Assembly: GCA_023437745.1 (NCBI GenBank)
Contig: JAEZFI010000089.1
Span: 1-6,533, forward strand
From: Actinomycetes bacterium
GTDB lineage: Bacteria; Actinomycetota; Acidimicrobiia; Acidimicrobiales; Microtrichaceae
Direction: 5' to 3'
Length of the DNA stretch: 6,533 nt
Part shown: positions 1 through 5,322 of the stretch, in pieces
Numbering within the stretch: the first letter of the stretch is position 1
How the letters are laid out: each line of letters opens with the position of its first letter
The notes under the pieces: model-generated
What the model saw: the letters and a program-made list of their open reading frames with translations, nothing else
Databases searched by the model: none
What the model was told of the DNA's origin: nothing
Translations under genes and position numbers: made by a program

Positions 1-295
1 GCAACGTCGTCGCCAGGCGCACCCCCACCCGCACCCGCTCGTTCGCGACCGCAACCGGCAGATCGCTGTCATGAGCCAGCCACCGGGACGTCGTCATCCC
101 GAACCGCTCATCACACACCCTGGTGGCCTCCAGGCGGGCGAGGACGTGACATTGGGTGGCGTCCAACAGACGGCGGGCGTCCTCCAGGCCCTTCGCCACC
201 GCCAGCAGTTCGTCGTCCGACACGAACGCCGTGTCCGTGCGCGCTGCCTTGCCCAACTCCTCGACCAGGATGCCCAGAGGAACGACGTCGAACAT
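1..295 (-). CDS. DUF222 domain protein, N-terminal part (truncated by window edge)
   Basis: The minus strand is open from an ATG at 295 to the left edge, giving 98 residues and no stop. The protein starts MFDVVPLGILVEELGKAAR. It continues with a helical DDELLAVAKGLEDARRLLD segment (residues 28-45), then HVLARLEA, then a WLAHDSDLPVAVANERVRVG stretch (72-91). This pattern of helices followed by W-L and a V-R-x-G-x-x-L helix is typical of DUF222 proteins, which are abundant in Actinobacteria and usually carry a C-terminal HNH nuclease domain. That domain would lie outside the window, so nuclease activity cannot be judged. There is no Shine-Dalgarno sequence. A TAGCGT box ends 7 nt before the ATG, which suits a leaderless mRNA. 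About 87% of its third codon positions are G or C. The family call is from sequence pattern recognition; the function is unknown. Confidence 0.78.
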   Translation of the reverse strand, partial: MFDVVPLGILVEELGKAARTDTAFVSDDELLAVAKGLEDARRLLDATQCHVLARLEATRVCDERFGMTTSRWLAHDSDLPVAVANERVRVGVRLATTL

Positions 296-302
296 GTGTA
301 CG

Positions 303-308
303 ACGCTA
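303..308 (-). promoter_or_regulatory. Putative -10 box, leaderless start of DUF222 gene
   Basis: TAGCGT (TANNNT class) on the minus strand is separated by 7 nt from the ATG at 295, which would place the transcription start at the start codon. No convincing -35 hexamer is visible. The call rests on the same spacing recurring before other genes in this window. Confidence 0.35.
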
Positions 309-473
309 AACGCACCCCGTGACAGCCAGACCGCCCGAGACGACCCGAAGGTGACTCACGTTCTGAGCCACACAGCGCAAAGGCACGGCCGCCTGAGGAT
401 GCTCCGCCCGTTCCGGCGACACGCCGGCGACTGGCGGCCCCGTGCACGTCAGGTGAGGAGCGTCGGGGACCGG

Positions 474-479
474 TACGGT
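474..479 (+). promoter_or_regulatory. Putative -10 box, leaderless start of 486-854 gene
   Basis: TACGGT (TANNNT) ends 6 nt before the GTG at 486, so transcription would begin at or next to the start codon. No clear -35 element is seen. The box supports GTG 486 over the more upstream in-frame starts. Confidence 0.35.
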
Positions 480-485
480 CTGGTC

Positions 486-854
486 GTGAGCCAACTCGCT
501 TCGATTCGTGGCTGGATCGAGGGCTACAGGACCGCCGGACCCGCCATTCGCAACGTCATCGAGCGGTACCGAGAGGAACATTCCGCGGGATCCGCTGGGT
601 GGCAGCTCGGAGCGACGGCCGGCTACACGAAGTTCTGGTTCTACGGCGCTGCCATGAACCACCCTCGCCTCACCGACTGGCTACGACCGCAACTCCAGGA
701 GATCGCGGCACTACCGCTGGCGGAGACCGAGGAGCCGATCCGAGGCTTCTTCCTCGTCACCAGCGACGTCGCACCCACCGTGGAGTGGCACATCAGAAAC
801 GGCGAACTGGTCGAGATGGTCCACGACGGCCATCTGCGATTTCTTGACGAATGA
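486..854 (+). CDS. Small hypothetical protein, 122 aa
   Basis: I do not recognise this protein. The frame is open much further upstream (from 156), but the upstream part overlaps the DUF222 gene in antisense and reads as low-complexity Arg/Ser sequence. GTG 486 is preferred because ordinary protein sequence begins there and a TACGGT box precedes it by 6 nt. The product begins MSQLASIRGWIEGY. It has an amphipathic helical N-terminal half (residues 5-32), an aromatic-rich GYTKFWFYGAAMNHP patch (46-60), a proline-bounded helix (62-78) and a probable beta-rich C-terminal part (86-120) containing FFLVTSD and VEWHIRNGELVEM. There is no signal peptide, membrane segment or metal-binding motif, so it is probably cytosolic. 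About 23% of its codons end in A or T, clearly more than in the neighbours (about 8-13%), which hints at an accessory or recently acquired gene. It converges on hemQ across a hairpin. ATG 399 is a less likely alternative start. Confidence 0.6.
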   Translation: MSQLASIRGWIEGYRTAGPAIRNVIERYREEHSAGSAGWQLGATAGYTKFWFYGAAMNHPRLTDWLRPQLQEIAALPLAETEEPIRGFFLVTSDVAPTVEWHIRNGELVEMVHDGHLRFLDE

Positions 855-867
855 GCGTGCCGTTCTC

Positions 868-903
868 GGCCGGAAGTCGGTGGTCGGCCACCGACATTCG
901 GCC
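868..903. terminator. Bidirectional hairpin terminator between convergent genes
   Basis: GTCGGTGG (876-883) pairs perfectly with CCACCGAC (888-895) around a TCGG loop. The stem extends outward through AA/TT and GGCCG (868-872)/CGGCC (899-903), with a single bulged base on each side, to about 15 bp. It sits in the 67 bp convergent gap, 13 bp after the plus-strand stop and 18 bp after the hemQ stop. There is no U tract on either strand, as is common for high-GC actinobacterial terminators. Confidence 0.6.
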
Positions 904-921
904 AGGTTCAGCACGAGCCGG

Positions 922-1605
922 TCAGACGACGCCGACCTCGGTGAGGGCTTCCGCCGGCGAGGCGACCATGCCCACGTAGAACGGGCCGAACTCGGCGTAC
1001 TCCGCGGAGGCCTCGTCGAACCGCATGGTGTAGACGACGTCCTTCACGTCGTCGGGGTTCACGCAGAACAGGGTGACTCCCCACTCGAAGTCGTCGAGGC
1101 CGGTGGAACCGGTGATCACCTGCAGCACGCGTCCGGCGAACTTCCGCCCCGAAGCGCCGTGCTCGTACATCAGCTCCTTGCGGCGGTCGTACGGCAGCGT
1201 GAACCAGTTCTGGTCGACGTTCCGACGCTTCGACATCGGGTAGAAGCAGAAGACGTCCTTCCCCTCGACCGGGAGCTGCGGGTAGAGGCGGGCGTTGCGC
1301 ATCTCCTCGGGCACTCCCTGCGCGTACTCCGAGATCTCAGTGAGCGAGACGTAGCTGTCGGCCAGCTCGAGGCCCGCCGCGGCGAGCGCGGTCTGCGTGC
1401 GGCGGAGGCTCCACTGGTCGCGGCTCAGCAGCATCGTCGCCAGGTCGGCCTTGTGGCCGAGCATCGCGGCGACCACCACCTGGTCGTCGCCGGTCGCCGC
1501 CTTCTCGAGTGCAGCGAGCACCTGCTCGCGATCGGTCAGGGGCCCGACCTTCCAGAAGAGGTGGGCGACAGCGAGGCCGAGGGAGGGGGTCGCAGGAGCG
1601 GTCAT
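922..1605 (-). CDS. hemQ: Coproheme decarboxylase HemQ/ChdC (chlorite dismutase family), 227 aa
   Basis: This enzyme oxidatively decarboxylates coproheme to heme b with peroxide, the last step of the coproporphyrin-dependent heme pathway, in the cytosol. The family hallmark is the C-terminal half: FYPMSKRR (121-128), NWFTLP, EHGASGR (148-154), TGLDDFEWGVTLF (168-180) and RFDEASAEYAEFGPFYVG (195-212). By alignment from memory to the Listeria/Staphylococcus enzymes, Tyr122 is the radical tyrosine, Lys126 the propionate-contacting lysine, His149 the proximal heme ligand and Gln162 the distal glutamine. A distal Gln rather than Arg argues against a true chlorite dismutase. Mycobacterial and corynebacterial enzymes lack both YPMSKRR and this Gln, so this is the Firmicutes/Chloroflexi-like type. 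The length suits a pentameric ChdC subunit. The ATG overlaps the stop of the upstream oxidoreductase gene (ATGA), implying translational coupling. A TAGCGT box inside that gene could also give a separate leaderless transcript. Confidence 0.93.
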   Translation of the reverse strand: MTAPATPSLGLAVAHLFWKVGPLTDREQVLAALEKAATGDDQVVVAAMLGHKADLATMLLSRDQWSLRRTQTALAAAGLELADSYVSLTEISEYAQGVPEEMRNARLYPQLPVEGKDVFCFYPMSKRRNVDQNWFTLPYDRRKELMYEHGASGRKFAGRVLQVITGSTGLDDFEWGVTLFCVNPDDVKDVVYTMRFDEASAEYAEFGPFYVGMVASPAEALTEVGVV

Positions 1606-3872
1606 CCCGACACGCTAATTCCCTCGCGTTCGACCACCACTTCGGCGTTGTAGTCCGGGATCTGCGTGCCGGGCTCGCGGTGCTGCGCGCCGGACGGCAG
1701 CAGCACATTCCCCTCCGGCCACATGACCTGGAGCGAGCCTCGGGCCAGGTCGACCGGGAACGTCGTGCCGACCATCGTGCCGTGCTCGTTGCGCAGCACG
1801 ATCCGGTCGCCGGCCGACAGCCCCAGGGCCGCGACGTCGGCGGCGTCGATGAACACGGCGTCGCGCCGCGCGCCGGTCAACGGGTCCTCCTCGCCCCACA
1901 CGATCGAGTTGAACTGCTTCCCCCGCCGCGTGCTGACCGTGAAGCGCGCGGGCAGCGCCGCGTCGGCGGCAGCGACCGACGCCGACGTGTCGGGCAGCAC
2001 GCTGAACCGCCCCCGACCCGACGGGGTCGGGAAGTGCCCACCGGAGCAGAGGTGGCGACCGCCCCACTGCACCGCGTCGTGGGTGGTCGACAGGTGCTCG
2101 ATCCCCGCGTAGGTCGGGACGACACGGGCGATCTCGGCCCGGAGGTCGCGGTTCGTCGGCCAGGCGAAGTAGGGCGCCAGCTCGGGTCGGGCCGCGATCG
2201 CCAGGTCGCCGTAGAGACGCCACTCGCTGCGAGCCTCTCCCACCTGGCGAGGGATCTCCGGCGAGTAGGCCACGCGCCGCTCGGTGGTCGTCGACGTGCC
2301 GCCACCCTCCTGCTCGTAGCGGGTCGCCACCGGCAGCAGGATCACGTCGTCGCCGGGCACCAGCATCTGGGTGGTCAGCACGACGTCGGCGTGCACCCGG
2401 AGCGGGACCCGTTCGAGGGCAGCGTGCACGCCGTCGGGATCGGGCAGCACCTCGAGGAAGTTCCCGCCCGACGAGTAGAGGACGTCGATCTCGCCCCGGC
2501 CCGCTGCCTCGACGAGCTCGGGGGCCGTGAGGCCGGGGCGGCTCGGGACCTCGAAGCCCCACTGCGCCGCCATGTCGGCCGCCGACTCCGGATCGACGTC
2601 CCGTCCGCCCGGGAACGCGGTGGCGTAGGCGCCCATCTCGGCCCCGCCCTGCACCCCTGAGTGCCCCCGGATCGGCATCAGCCCTGCGCCGTTCCGACCG
2701 ACGTTCCCACGCGCCAGGCCGACGTTGACGATGCCGCGCACCCCCTCCACGCCGTGGATGTGCTGGGTGATGCCCATCGACCAGATGAGCACCGCGCTGC
2801 CGGCGGCACCGTACAGCTCCACGAACGCGTCGAGCGTCGCCCGGTCGACGCCGGCGCGATCCAGCAGCCCGTCGAGCGGGCGGTCCGCCAGCGCCGAGAC
2901 CAGCTCGTCCCAGCCCTCGCAGTGCGCGTCCACGAACGCCCGGTCCACCAGGTCGCGCTCGATGAGGCGCTTGAGCACCGCGTCCGCCAACGCCACGTCG
3001 CCGCCGGGCCGGACCTTCACGTGCAGCGGGTCGAGCTTGGTGCCGAACAGGAACGACTCGACAGCGCTGGGCACCCAGTACCGCTCCAGCCCGGGCTCCA
3101 GGTACGGGTTCACGACGACGACCTTCGTGCCGTTCTTCACCGCCTGGTCGAGGTACTTCATGAACACCGGCTGGTTGTTCGCGATGTTCGTGCCCCACAG
3201 GACGACGAGGTCCGTCTCCATCACGTCGCGGAGCGAGCAGGTCGAGGCTGCCACCCCGATCGTCGACTTCAGGCCGAGCGTCGAGGGTGCGTGGCACACA
3301 CGGGCGGCCGAGTCGATGTTGGCGATCCCGAGCGCGCGGGCGGCCTTGCCGGCGGCGTAGTACGTCTCGTTGGTGAGACCTCGGCTCGTCAGGTACCAGC
3401 CGGTGCGCTCCGGCGGCGTCGAGCGGAGTGCACCACCGATCGCCGCGAGCGCCTCGTCCCAGCTGATGCGCTGGAAGCCTGCCTCCCCGCGGCGCCGCCG
3501 CATGGGGTACCCGAGCCGCCCCAGCGCGCGCAGCTCGGCCGAGCGACGATCCTCGAGCGGTGCGACGTCACGCAGGAGCACCGGATCGAACGCGTCGGCC
3601 GTGTTGAACTCGAGCATCTTCAGGCGCGTCGTGCACAGGTGGATGCCGTCGATCGTCCAGTCGTGCAGGCCCGCCACCCCGAGCGCACAACCGTCGCACA
3701 CACCCTTGCTCAGCACCTCCCAGGCGTAGCGGGGGTGCGCCCGGTTGTCCCACGCGACCCTCGCCATCTCCTTGAGGTGGTTCGGCTTCTGGTGCCCGAT
3801 CCCGTTGGGCGACAGGCTGACCCAGGTCTCGGGATGCAGCCGGAGCCGCCGTCTCGGCGCCGGGCGGGTCAT
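1602..3872 (-). CDS. FdhF/YdeP-type molybdopterin oxidoreductase (formate dehydrogenase alpha-like), 756 aa
   Basis: This is a Mo/W-bis-MGD oxidoreductase of the DMSO-reductase superfamily, related to formate dehydrogenase H and YdeP. The N-terminal region has KGVCDGCALGVAG (56-68), and the only cysteines there are 59, 62 and 80, instead of the classical C-x2-C-x3-C-x(26-28)-C cluster motif. RVCHAPSTLGL (191-201) matches the FdhH active site, where RVUH carries selenocysteine; here Cys193 is the predicted metal ligand and His194 the catalytic histidine. VLWGTNIANNQP (224-235) and MGITQHIHGVEGVRGIVN (366-383) are bis-MGD domain motifs. The dinucleotide-binding C-terminal domain runs from about 643 to the end and includes QFNSIVWG, LGLSAGDRIVLRNEHG and WPEGNVLLPSG. 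There is no twin-arginine signal peptide, so it is likely cytosolic. No electron-transfer subunits are adjacent. Formate is a possible substrate but unproven, because YdeP-like members are often not formate dehydrogenases. fdhD lies just upstream, and the stop overlaps the hemQ start. Confidence 0.9.
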   Translation of the reverse strand: MTRPAPRRRLRLHPETWVSLSPNGIGHQKPNHLKEMARVAWDNRAHPRYAWEVLSKGVCDGCALGVAGLHDWTIDGIHLCTTRLKMLEFNTADAFDPVLLRDVAPLEDRRSAELRALGRLGYPMRRRRGEAGFQRISWDEALAAIGGALRSTPPERTGWYLTSRGLTNETYYAAGKAARALGIANIDSAARVCHAPSTLGLKSTIGVAASTCSLRDVMETDLVVLWGTNIANNQPVFMKYLDQAVKNGTKVVVVNPYLEPGLERYWVPSAVESFLFGTKLDPLHVKVRPGGDVALADAVLKRLIERDLVDRAFVDAHCEGWDELVSALADRPLDGLLDRAGVDRATLDAFVELYGAAGSAVLIWSMGITQHIHGVEGVRGIVNVGLARGNVGRNGAGLMPIRGHSGVQGGAEMGAYATAFPGGRDVDPESAADMAAQWGFEVPSRPGLTAPELVEAAGRGEIDVLYSSGGNFLEVLPDPDGVHAALERVPLRVHADVVLTTQMLVPGDDVILLPVATRYEQEGGGTSTTTERRVAYSPEIPRQVGEARSEWRLYGDLAIAARPELAPYFAWPTNRDLRAEIARVVPTYAGIEHLSTTHDAVQWGGRHLCSGGHFPTPSGRGRFSVLPDTSASVAAADAALPARFTVSTRRGKQFNSIVWGEEDPLTGARRDAVFIDAADVAALGLSAGDRIVLRNEHGTMVGTTFPVDLARGSLQVMWPEGNVLLPSGAQHREPGTQIPDYNAEVVVEREGISVSG
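1612..1617 (-). promoter_or_regulatory. Putative internal -10 box for leaderless hemQ transcript
   Basis: TAGCGT lies within the last codons of the upstream oxidoreductase gene, 6 nt before the hemQ ATG. It has the same sequence and nearly the same spacing as the box before the DUF222 gene. It would let hemQ be expressed without the oxidoreductase. No -35 hexamer is obvious, and codon constraint in the host gene could produce it by chance. Confidence 0.28.
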
Positions 3873-3883
3873 GTCTCGATCAC
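3869..3883 (-). other. Possible four-codon leaderless leader ORF overlapping oxidoreductase start
   Basis: GTG ATC GAG ACA TGA (V-I-E-T) begins 6 nt after the TAGCGT box at 3890-3895, the same offset as for the leaderless starts elsewhere in the window. It ends in ATGA, overlapping the ATG at 3872. Ribosomes loading on this GTG could terminate and restart at the oxidoreductase ATG. It is too short for any composition test and may be coincidental. Confidence 0.25.
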
Positions 3884-3889
3884 GCTCCC

Positions 3890-3895
3890 ACGCTA
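3890..3895 (-). promoter_or_regulatory. Putative -10 box for oxidoreductase-hemQ operon
   Basis: TAGCGT lies 17 nt upstream of the oxidoreductase ATG at 3872. Transcription would start near 3883, leaving an untranslated leader of about 11 nt. A GGGAG follows the box directly but is 12 nt from the ATG and would lie largely at or before the transcript's 5' end, so it is a weak ribosome-binding candidate. The -35 region at 17 bp spacing (CTTCGC) is a poor match. Confidence 0.35.
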
Positions 3896-3913
3896 TTGGC
3901 CGCCTCCACCCGG

Positions 3914-3964
3914 CGAAGTTCGCGCGTTCGTCCGCGCGATCTCGTGATCAGCGCGCGAACTTCG
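3914..3964 (-). terminator. Inverted repeat after fdhD, probable terminator
   Basis: CGAAGTTCGCGCG (3914-3926) is perfectly complementary to CGCGCGAACTTCG (3952-3964), giving a 13 bp stem around a 25 nt loop. The loop contains its own GATC-TCGT-GATC stem (3938-3949). It starts 8 nt after the fdhD stop and ends 18 bp upstream of the oxidoreductase -10 box, the right place to separate the two transcription units. There is no U tract. A regulator-binding palindrome for the oxidoreductase promoter is the alternative. Confidence 0.5.
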
Positions 3965-3972
3965 GCCACGAG

Positions 3973-4779
3973 TCAGCAGTAGCGGACCAGGCGGCCGTCG
4001 CGGGCGAAGCCGGCGGCGGTAATGCCTGCTCGCTTCGCCGTGCGGACCGCGAGGCTGGAGGCGGGCCCGACGCTCACCACCACGGCGAACCCGGCGGCCC
4101 AGGCCTTCGCCACGATCTCGTGGCCGAGCCGCGACGACATCCAGAGCCCCAACCCGTCCGCGGGGAGGCGTCCGTCGAGCAGCAGTCGACCGACGACCTT
4201 GTCGGCGGCGTTGTGGCGGCCGATGTCCTCGCGCACGGCGAGGATCGCGCCGTCGCGCAGGTCGAACGCCGCGGCGGCGTGGGTGCCGCCCGTCAGCTCG
4301 AAGAGCTCCTGGTCGGCGGCGGCCCGCTCCCCCACCTCCGCCATGACCGCGAGTGCCCTCTCGTCCACGTCGATCGGATCGAGCGCCGGCCACGTCGTGG
4401 CGAGGTCGTCGATCGTGGCCGTGCCGCACCACCCGCACGCGCTGGTCACGGTCCCCAGTCGGGGCGTGGGTTCGGACGCGACCCCACCGCTGGACACCGA
4501 GACCACGTTCCACTCGCTGTCGGACGCCGGCCCCAGCGCGCAGTACCTCACGTCGACCGGAGACGACCCGGCCAGCAGGCCGTCGGTGTGGCAGAAGCCG
4601 GCAGCCAGCTCGAAGTCGTGGCCCGGGGTGCGCATCGTGGTCGCGACCGTGACGTCGTCCAGCCGGATCTCCAGAGGTTCCTCGACCACGATCCGATCAG
4701 GTGCCCGACCCGACAGGGTGGTGCCGTCGAACCGCTGCACCATCAACCGCTCGACCCGCTTGCGCGCCACGGCGCTCAC
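3973..4779 (-). CDS. fdhD: FdhD sulfurtransferase for formate dehydrogenase maturation, 268 aa
   Basis: FdhD receives persulfide sulfur from a cysteine desulfurase and delivers it to the Mo-bisPGD cofactor of formate-dehydrogenase-type enzymes, without which they are inactive. Family features are VEEPLEIRLDD near the N-terminus (32-42), TMRTPGHDFELAAGF (48-62), the catalytic CGWC motif at Cys115/Cys118, REDIGRHNAADKVVG (183-197), the SSRLGHEIVAKA segment (215-226) and a C-terminal AGITAAGFARDGRL. Length is normal for the family. The frame could open at TTG 4782, but GTG 4779 is chosen because it forms a GTGA overlap with the stop of the PPOX gene; ATG 4743 is a later alternative. The next gene downstream is a matching FdhF-like molybdoenzyme, its likely client. 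Expression probably depends on the PPOX promoter through coupling. Confidence 0.95.
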   Translation of the reverse strand: MSAVARKRVERLMVQRFDGTTLSGRAPDRIVVEEPLEIRLDDVTVATTMRTPGHDFELAAGFCHTDGLLAGSSPVDVRYCALGPASDSEWNVVSVSSGGVASEPTPRLGTVTSACGWCGTATIDDLATTWPALDPIDVDERALAVMAEVGERAAADQELFELTGGTHAAAAFDLRDGAILAVREDIGRHNAADKVVGRLLLDGRLPADGLGLWMSSRLGHEIVAKAWAAGFAVVVSVGPASSLAVRTAKRAGITAAGFARDGRLVRYC

Positions 4780-5288
4780 CAACGCCAGCGCGTGGCGCGC
4801 TGGGAGAACTCCTCTTCACGTTCGATGATCCCGAACGCCCGATCGGGGCGGACCTCGACCATCAGGTGGCCGCGGACGAACGCCTCCATCTCGGGGTGCA
4901 CCGCCGGATCCTCCCAGTACTTCGAGAGGTACGCGGCGACGGCAGCATCGACGAGGGACGCATCGGCGACCGGGTCGGCGGCACGCCCCTGGCCCTCGAC
5001 CGAGATGCATTCGACGGTGTCGTCGACGGTCACCGCGCAGCGAGGGTTCTCGGCGAGGTTGCGCGCCTTGCGCGAGTTCGGCGAGCACGAGAAGAAGAAG
5101 CGTTCGCTCTCGGGGAGCCAGACGCCCCACACGGGCAGCGAGTGCGGGCGCCCTTCGGCCGACGCGGTCACCACCCAGTAGTTGCGGTTGCGGACGAGGC
5201 GCTCCTGCGCCCACGACCAGGGCAAGGCGCCCTCCGCCTCCGCGGGCACTCCGTAGTCGCTCATGTCGGGACGCTCGACCGTGGGCAC
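4776..5288 (-). CDS. Pyridoxamine 5'-phosphate oxidase-fold (PPOX) flavin/F420-binding protein, 170 aa
   Basis: This is a split-barrel flavoprotein family member. Characteristic motifs are NRNYWVVTASAEGRPHSLPV (34-53), SPNSRKARNLAENPRCAVTV (69-88), which corresponds to the phosphate/cofactor-binding S-x-K-x-x-N-L region, and the C-terminal ATRWRW (165-170) common in actinobacterial members. Many such proteins bind F420 or FMN and reduce or bind small substrates; the specific reaction cannot be read here, and it is not a clear PdxH orthologue. It is cytosolic, with no signal or membrane segment. GTG 5288 is preferred because a TACGCT box ends 6 nt upstream; ATG 5264 (residue 9) is an alternative without a clear ribosome-binding site. 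The stop overlaps fdhD as GTGA, suggesting co-translation, though a direct role in cofactor maturation would be a guess. Confidence 0.85.
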   Translation of the reverse strand: MPTVERPDMSDYGVPAEAEGALPWSWAQERLVRNRNYWVVTASAEGRPHSLPVWGVWLPESERFFFSCSPNSRKARNLAENPRCAVTVDDTVECISVEGQGRAADPVADASLVDAAVAAYLSKYWEDPAVHPEMEAFVRGHLMVEVRPDRAFGIIEREEEFSQRATRWRW

Positions 5289-5294
5289 GGGGTC

Positions 5295-5322
5295 AGCGTA
5301 TCGGCGTGTCGGCTGCTGTCAG
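5295..5322 (-). promoter_or_regulatory. Promoter of PPOX-fdhD operon (leaderless)
   Basis: CTGACA (5317-5322, a 5/6 match to TTGACA) and TACGCT (5295-5300) are separated by 16 bp on the minus strand. The -10 ends 6 nt before GTG 5288, giving a leaderless message. The -35 hexamer covers the stop codon of the upstream PLP-enzyme gene. This is the best-formed promoter in the window. Confidence 0.5.

Larger units (their letters stand above)
296..485. other. Divergent intergenic spacer with two outward promoters
   Basis: This 190 bp spacer separates the minus-strand DUF222 gene from the plus-strand small gene. It holds the two putative -10 boxes described separately and a short perfect inverted repeat, CCGGCG-ACA-CGCCGG at 413-427, about 47 bp upstream of the plus-strand -10 box. 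The repeat could be an operator or simply a GC-rich coincidence. Open frames cross the spacer on both strands, but they lack plausible start signals and their residue composition is arginine- and serine-rich, as expected of shadow frames. Confidence 0.5.

Noticed and set aside
156..485. N-terminal extension of the 486-854 gene
   Set aside because: It overlaps the DUF222 coding sequence in antisense, reads as Ser/Arg-rich low complexity and crosses both putative promoters.
922..1605. Chlorite dismutase assignment for the hemQ product
   Set aside because: True chlorite dismutases have a distal Arg and lack YPMSKRR. Here the distal position is Gln162 and the Tyr122/Lys126 pair is present.
1615..3297. 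Minus-strand open frame (560 codons) in another frame of the oxidoreductase
   Set aside because: It is very Arg/Gly/Ala-rich and entirely nested in the real gene, so it is a frame shadow.
3281..3300. Selenocysteine site in the molybdoenzyme
   Set aside because: The active-site codon within RVCH (residue 193) is an ordinary Cys codon, and no in-frame TGA interrupts the gene.
2661..3947. Long plus-strand open frame (428 codons) opposite the oxidoreductase gene
   Set aside because: It is antisense to a clearly homologous 756-aa enzyme. Its translation is rich in Arg, Val, His and Asp with no domain, which is the usual shadow frame in GC-rich DNA.
3745..5181. Plus-strand open frame (478 codons) across fdhD and PPOX genes
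   Set aside because: It spans two recognised genes on the other strand, has low-complexity composition and no start signal.
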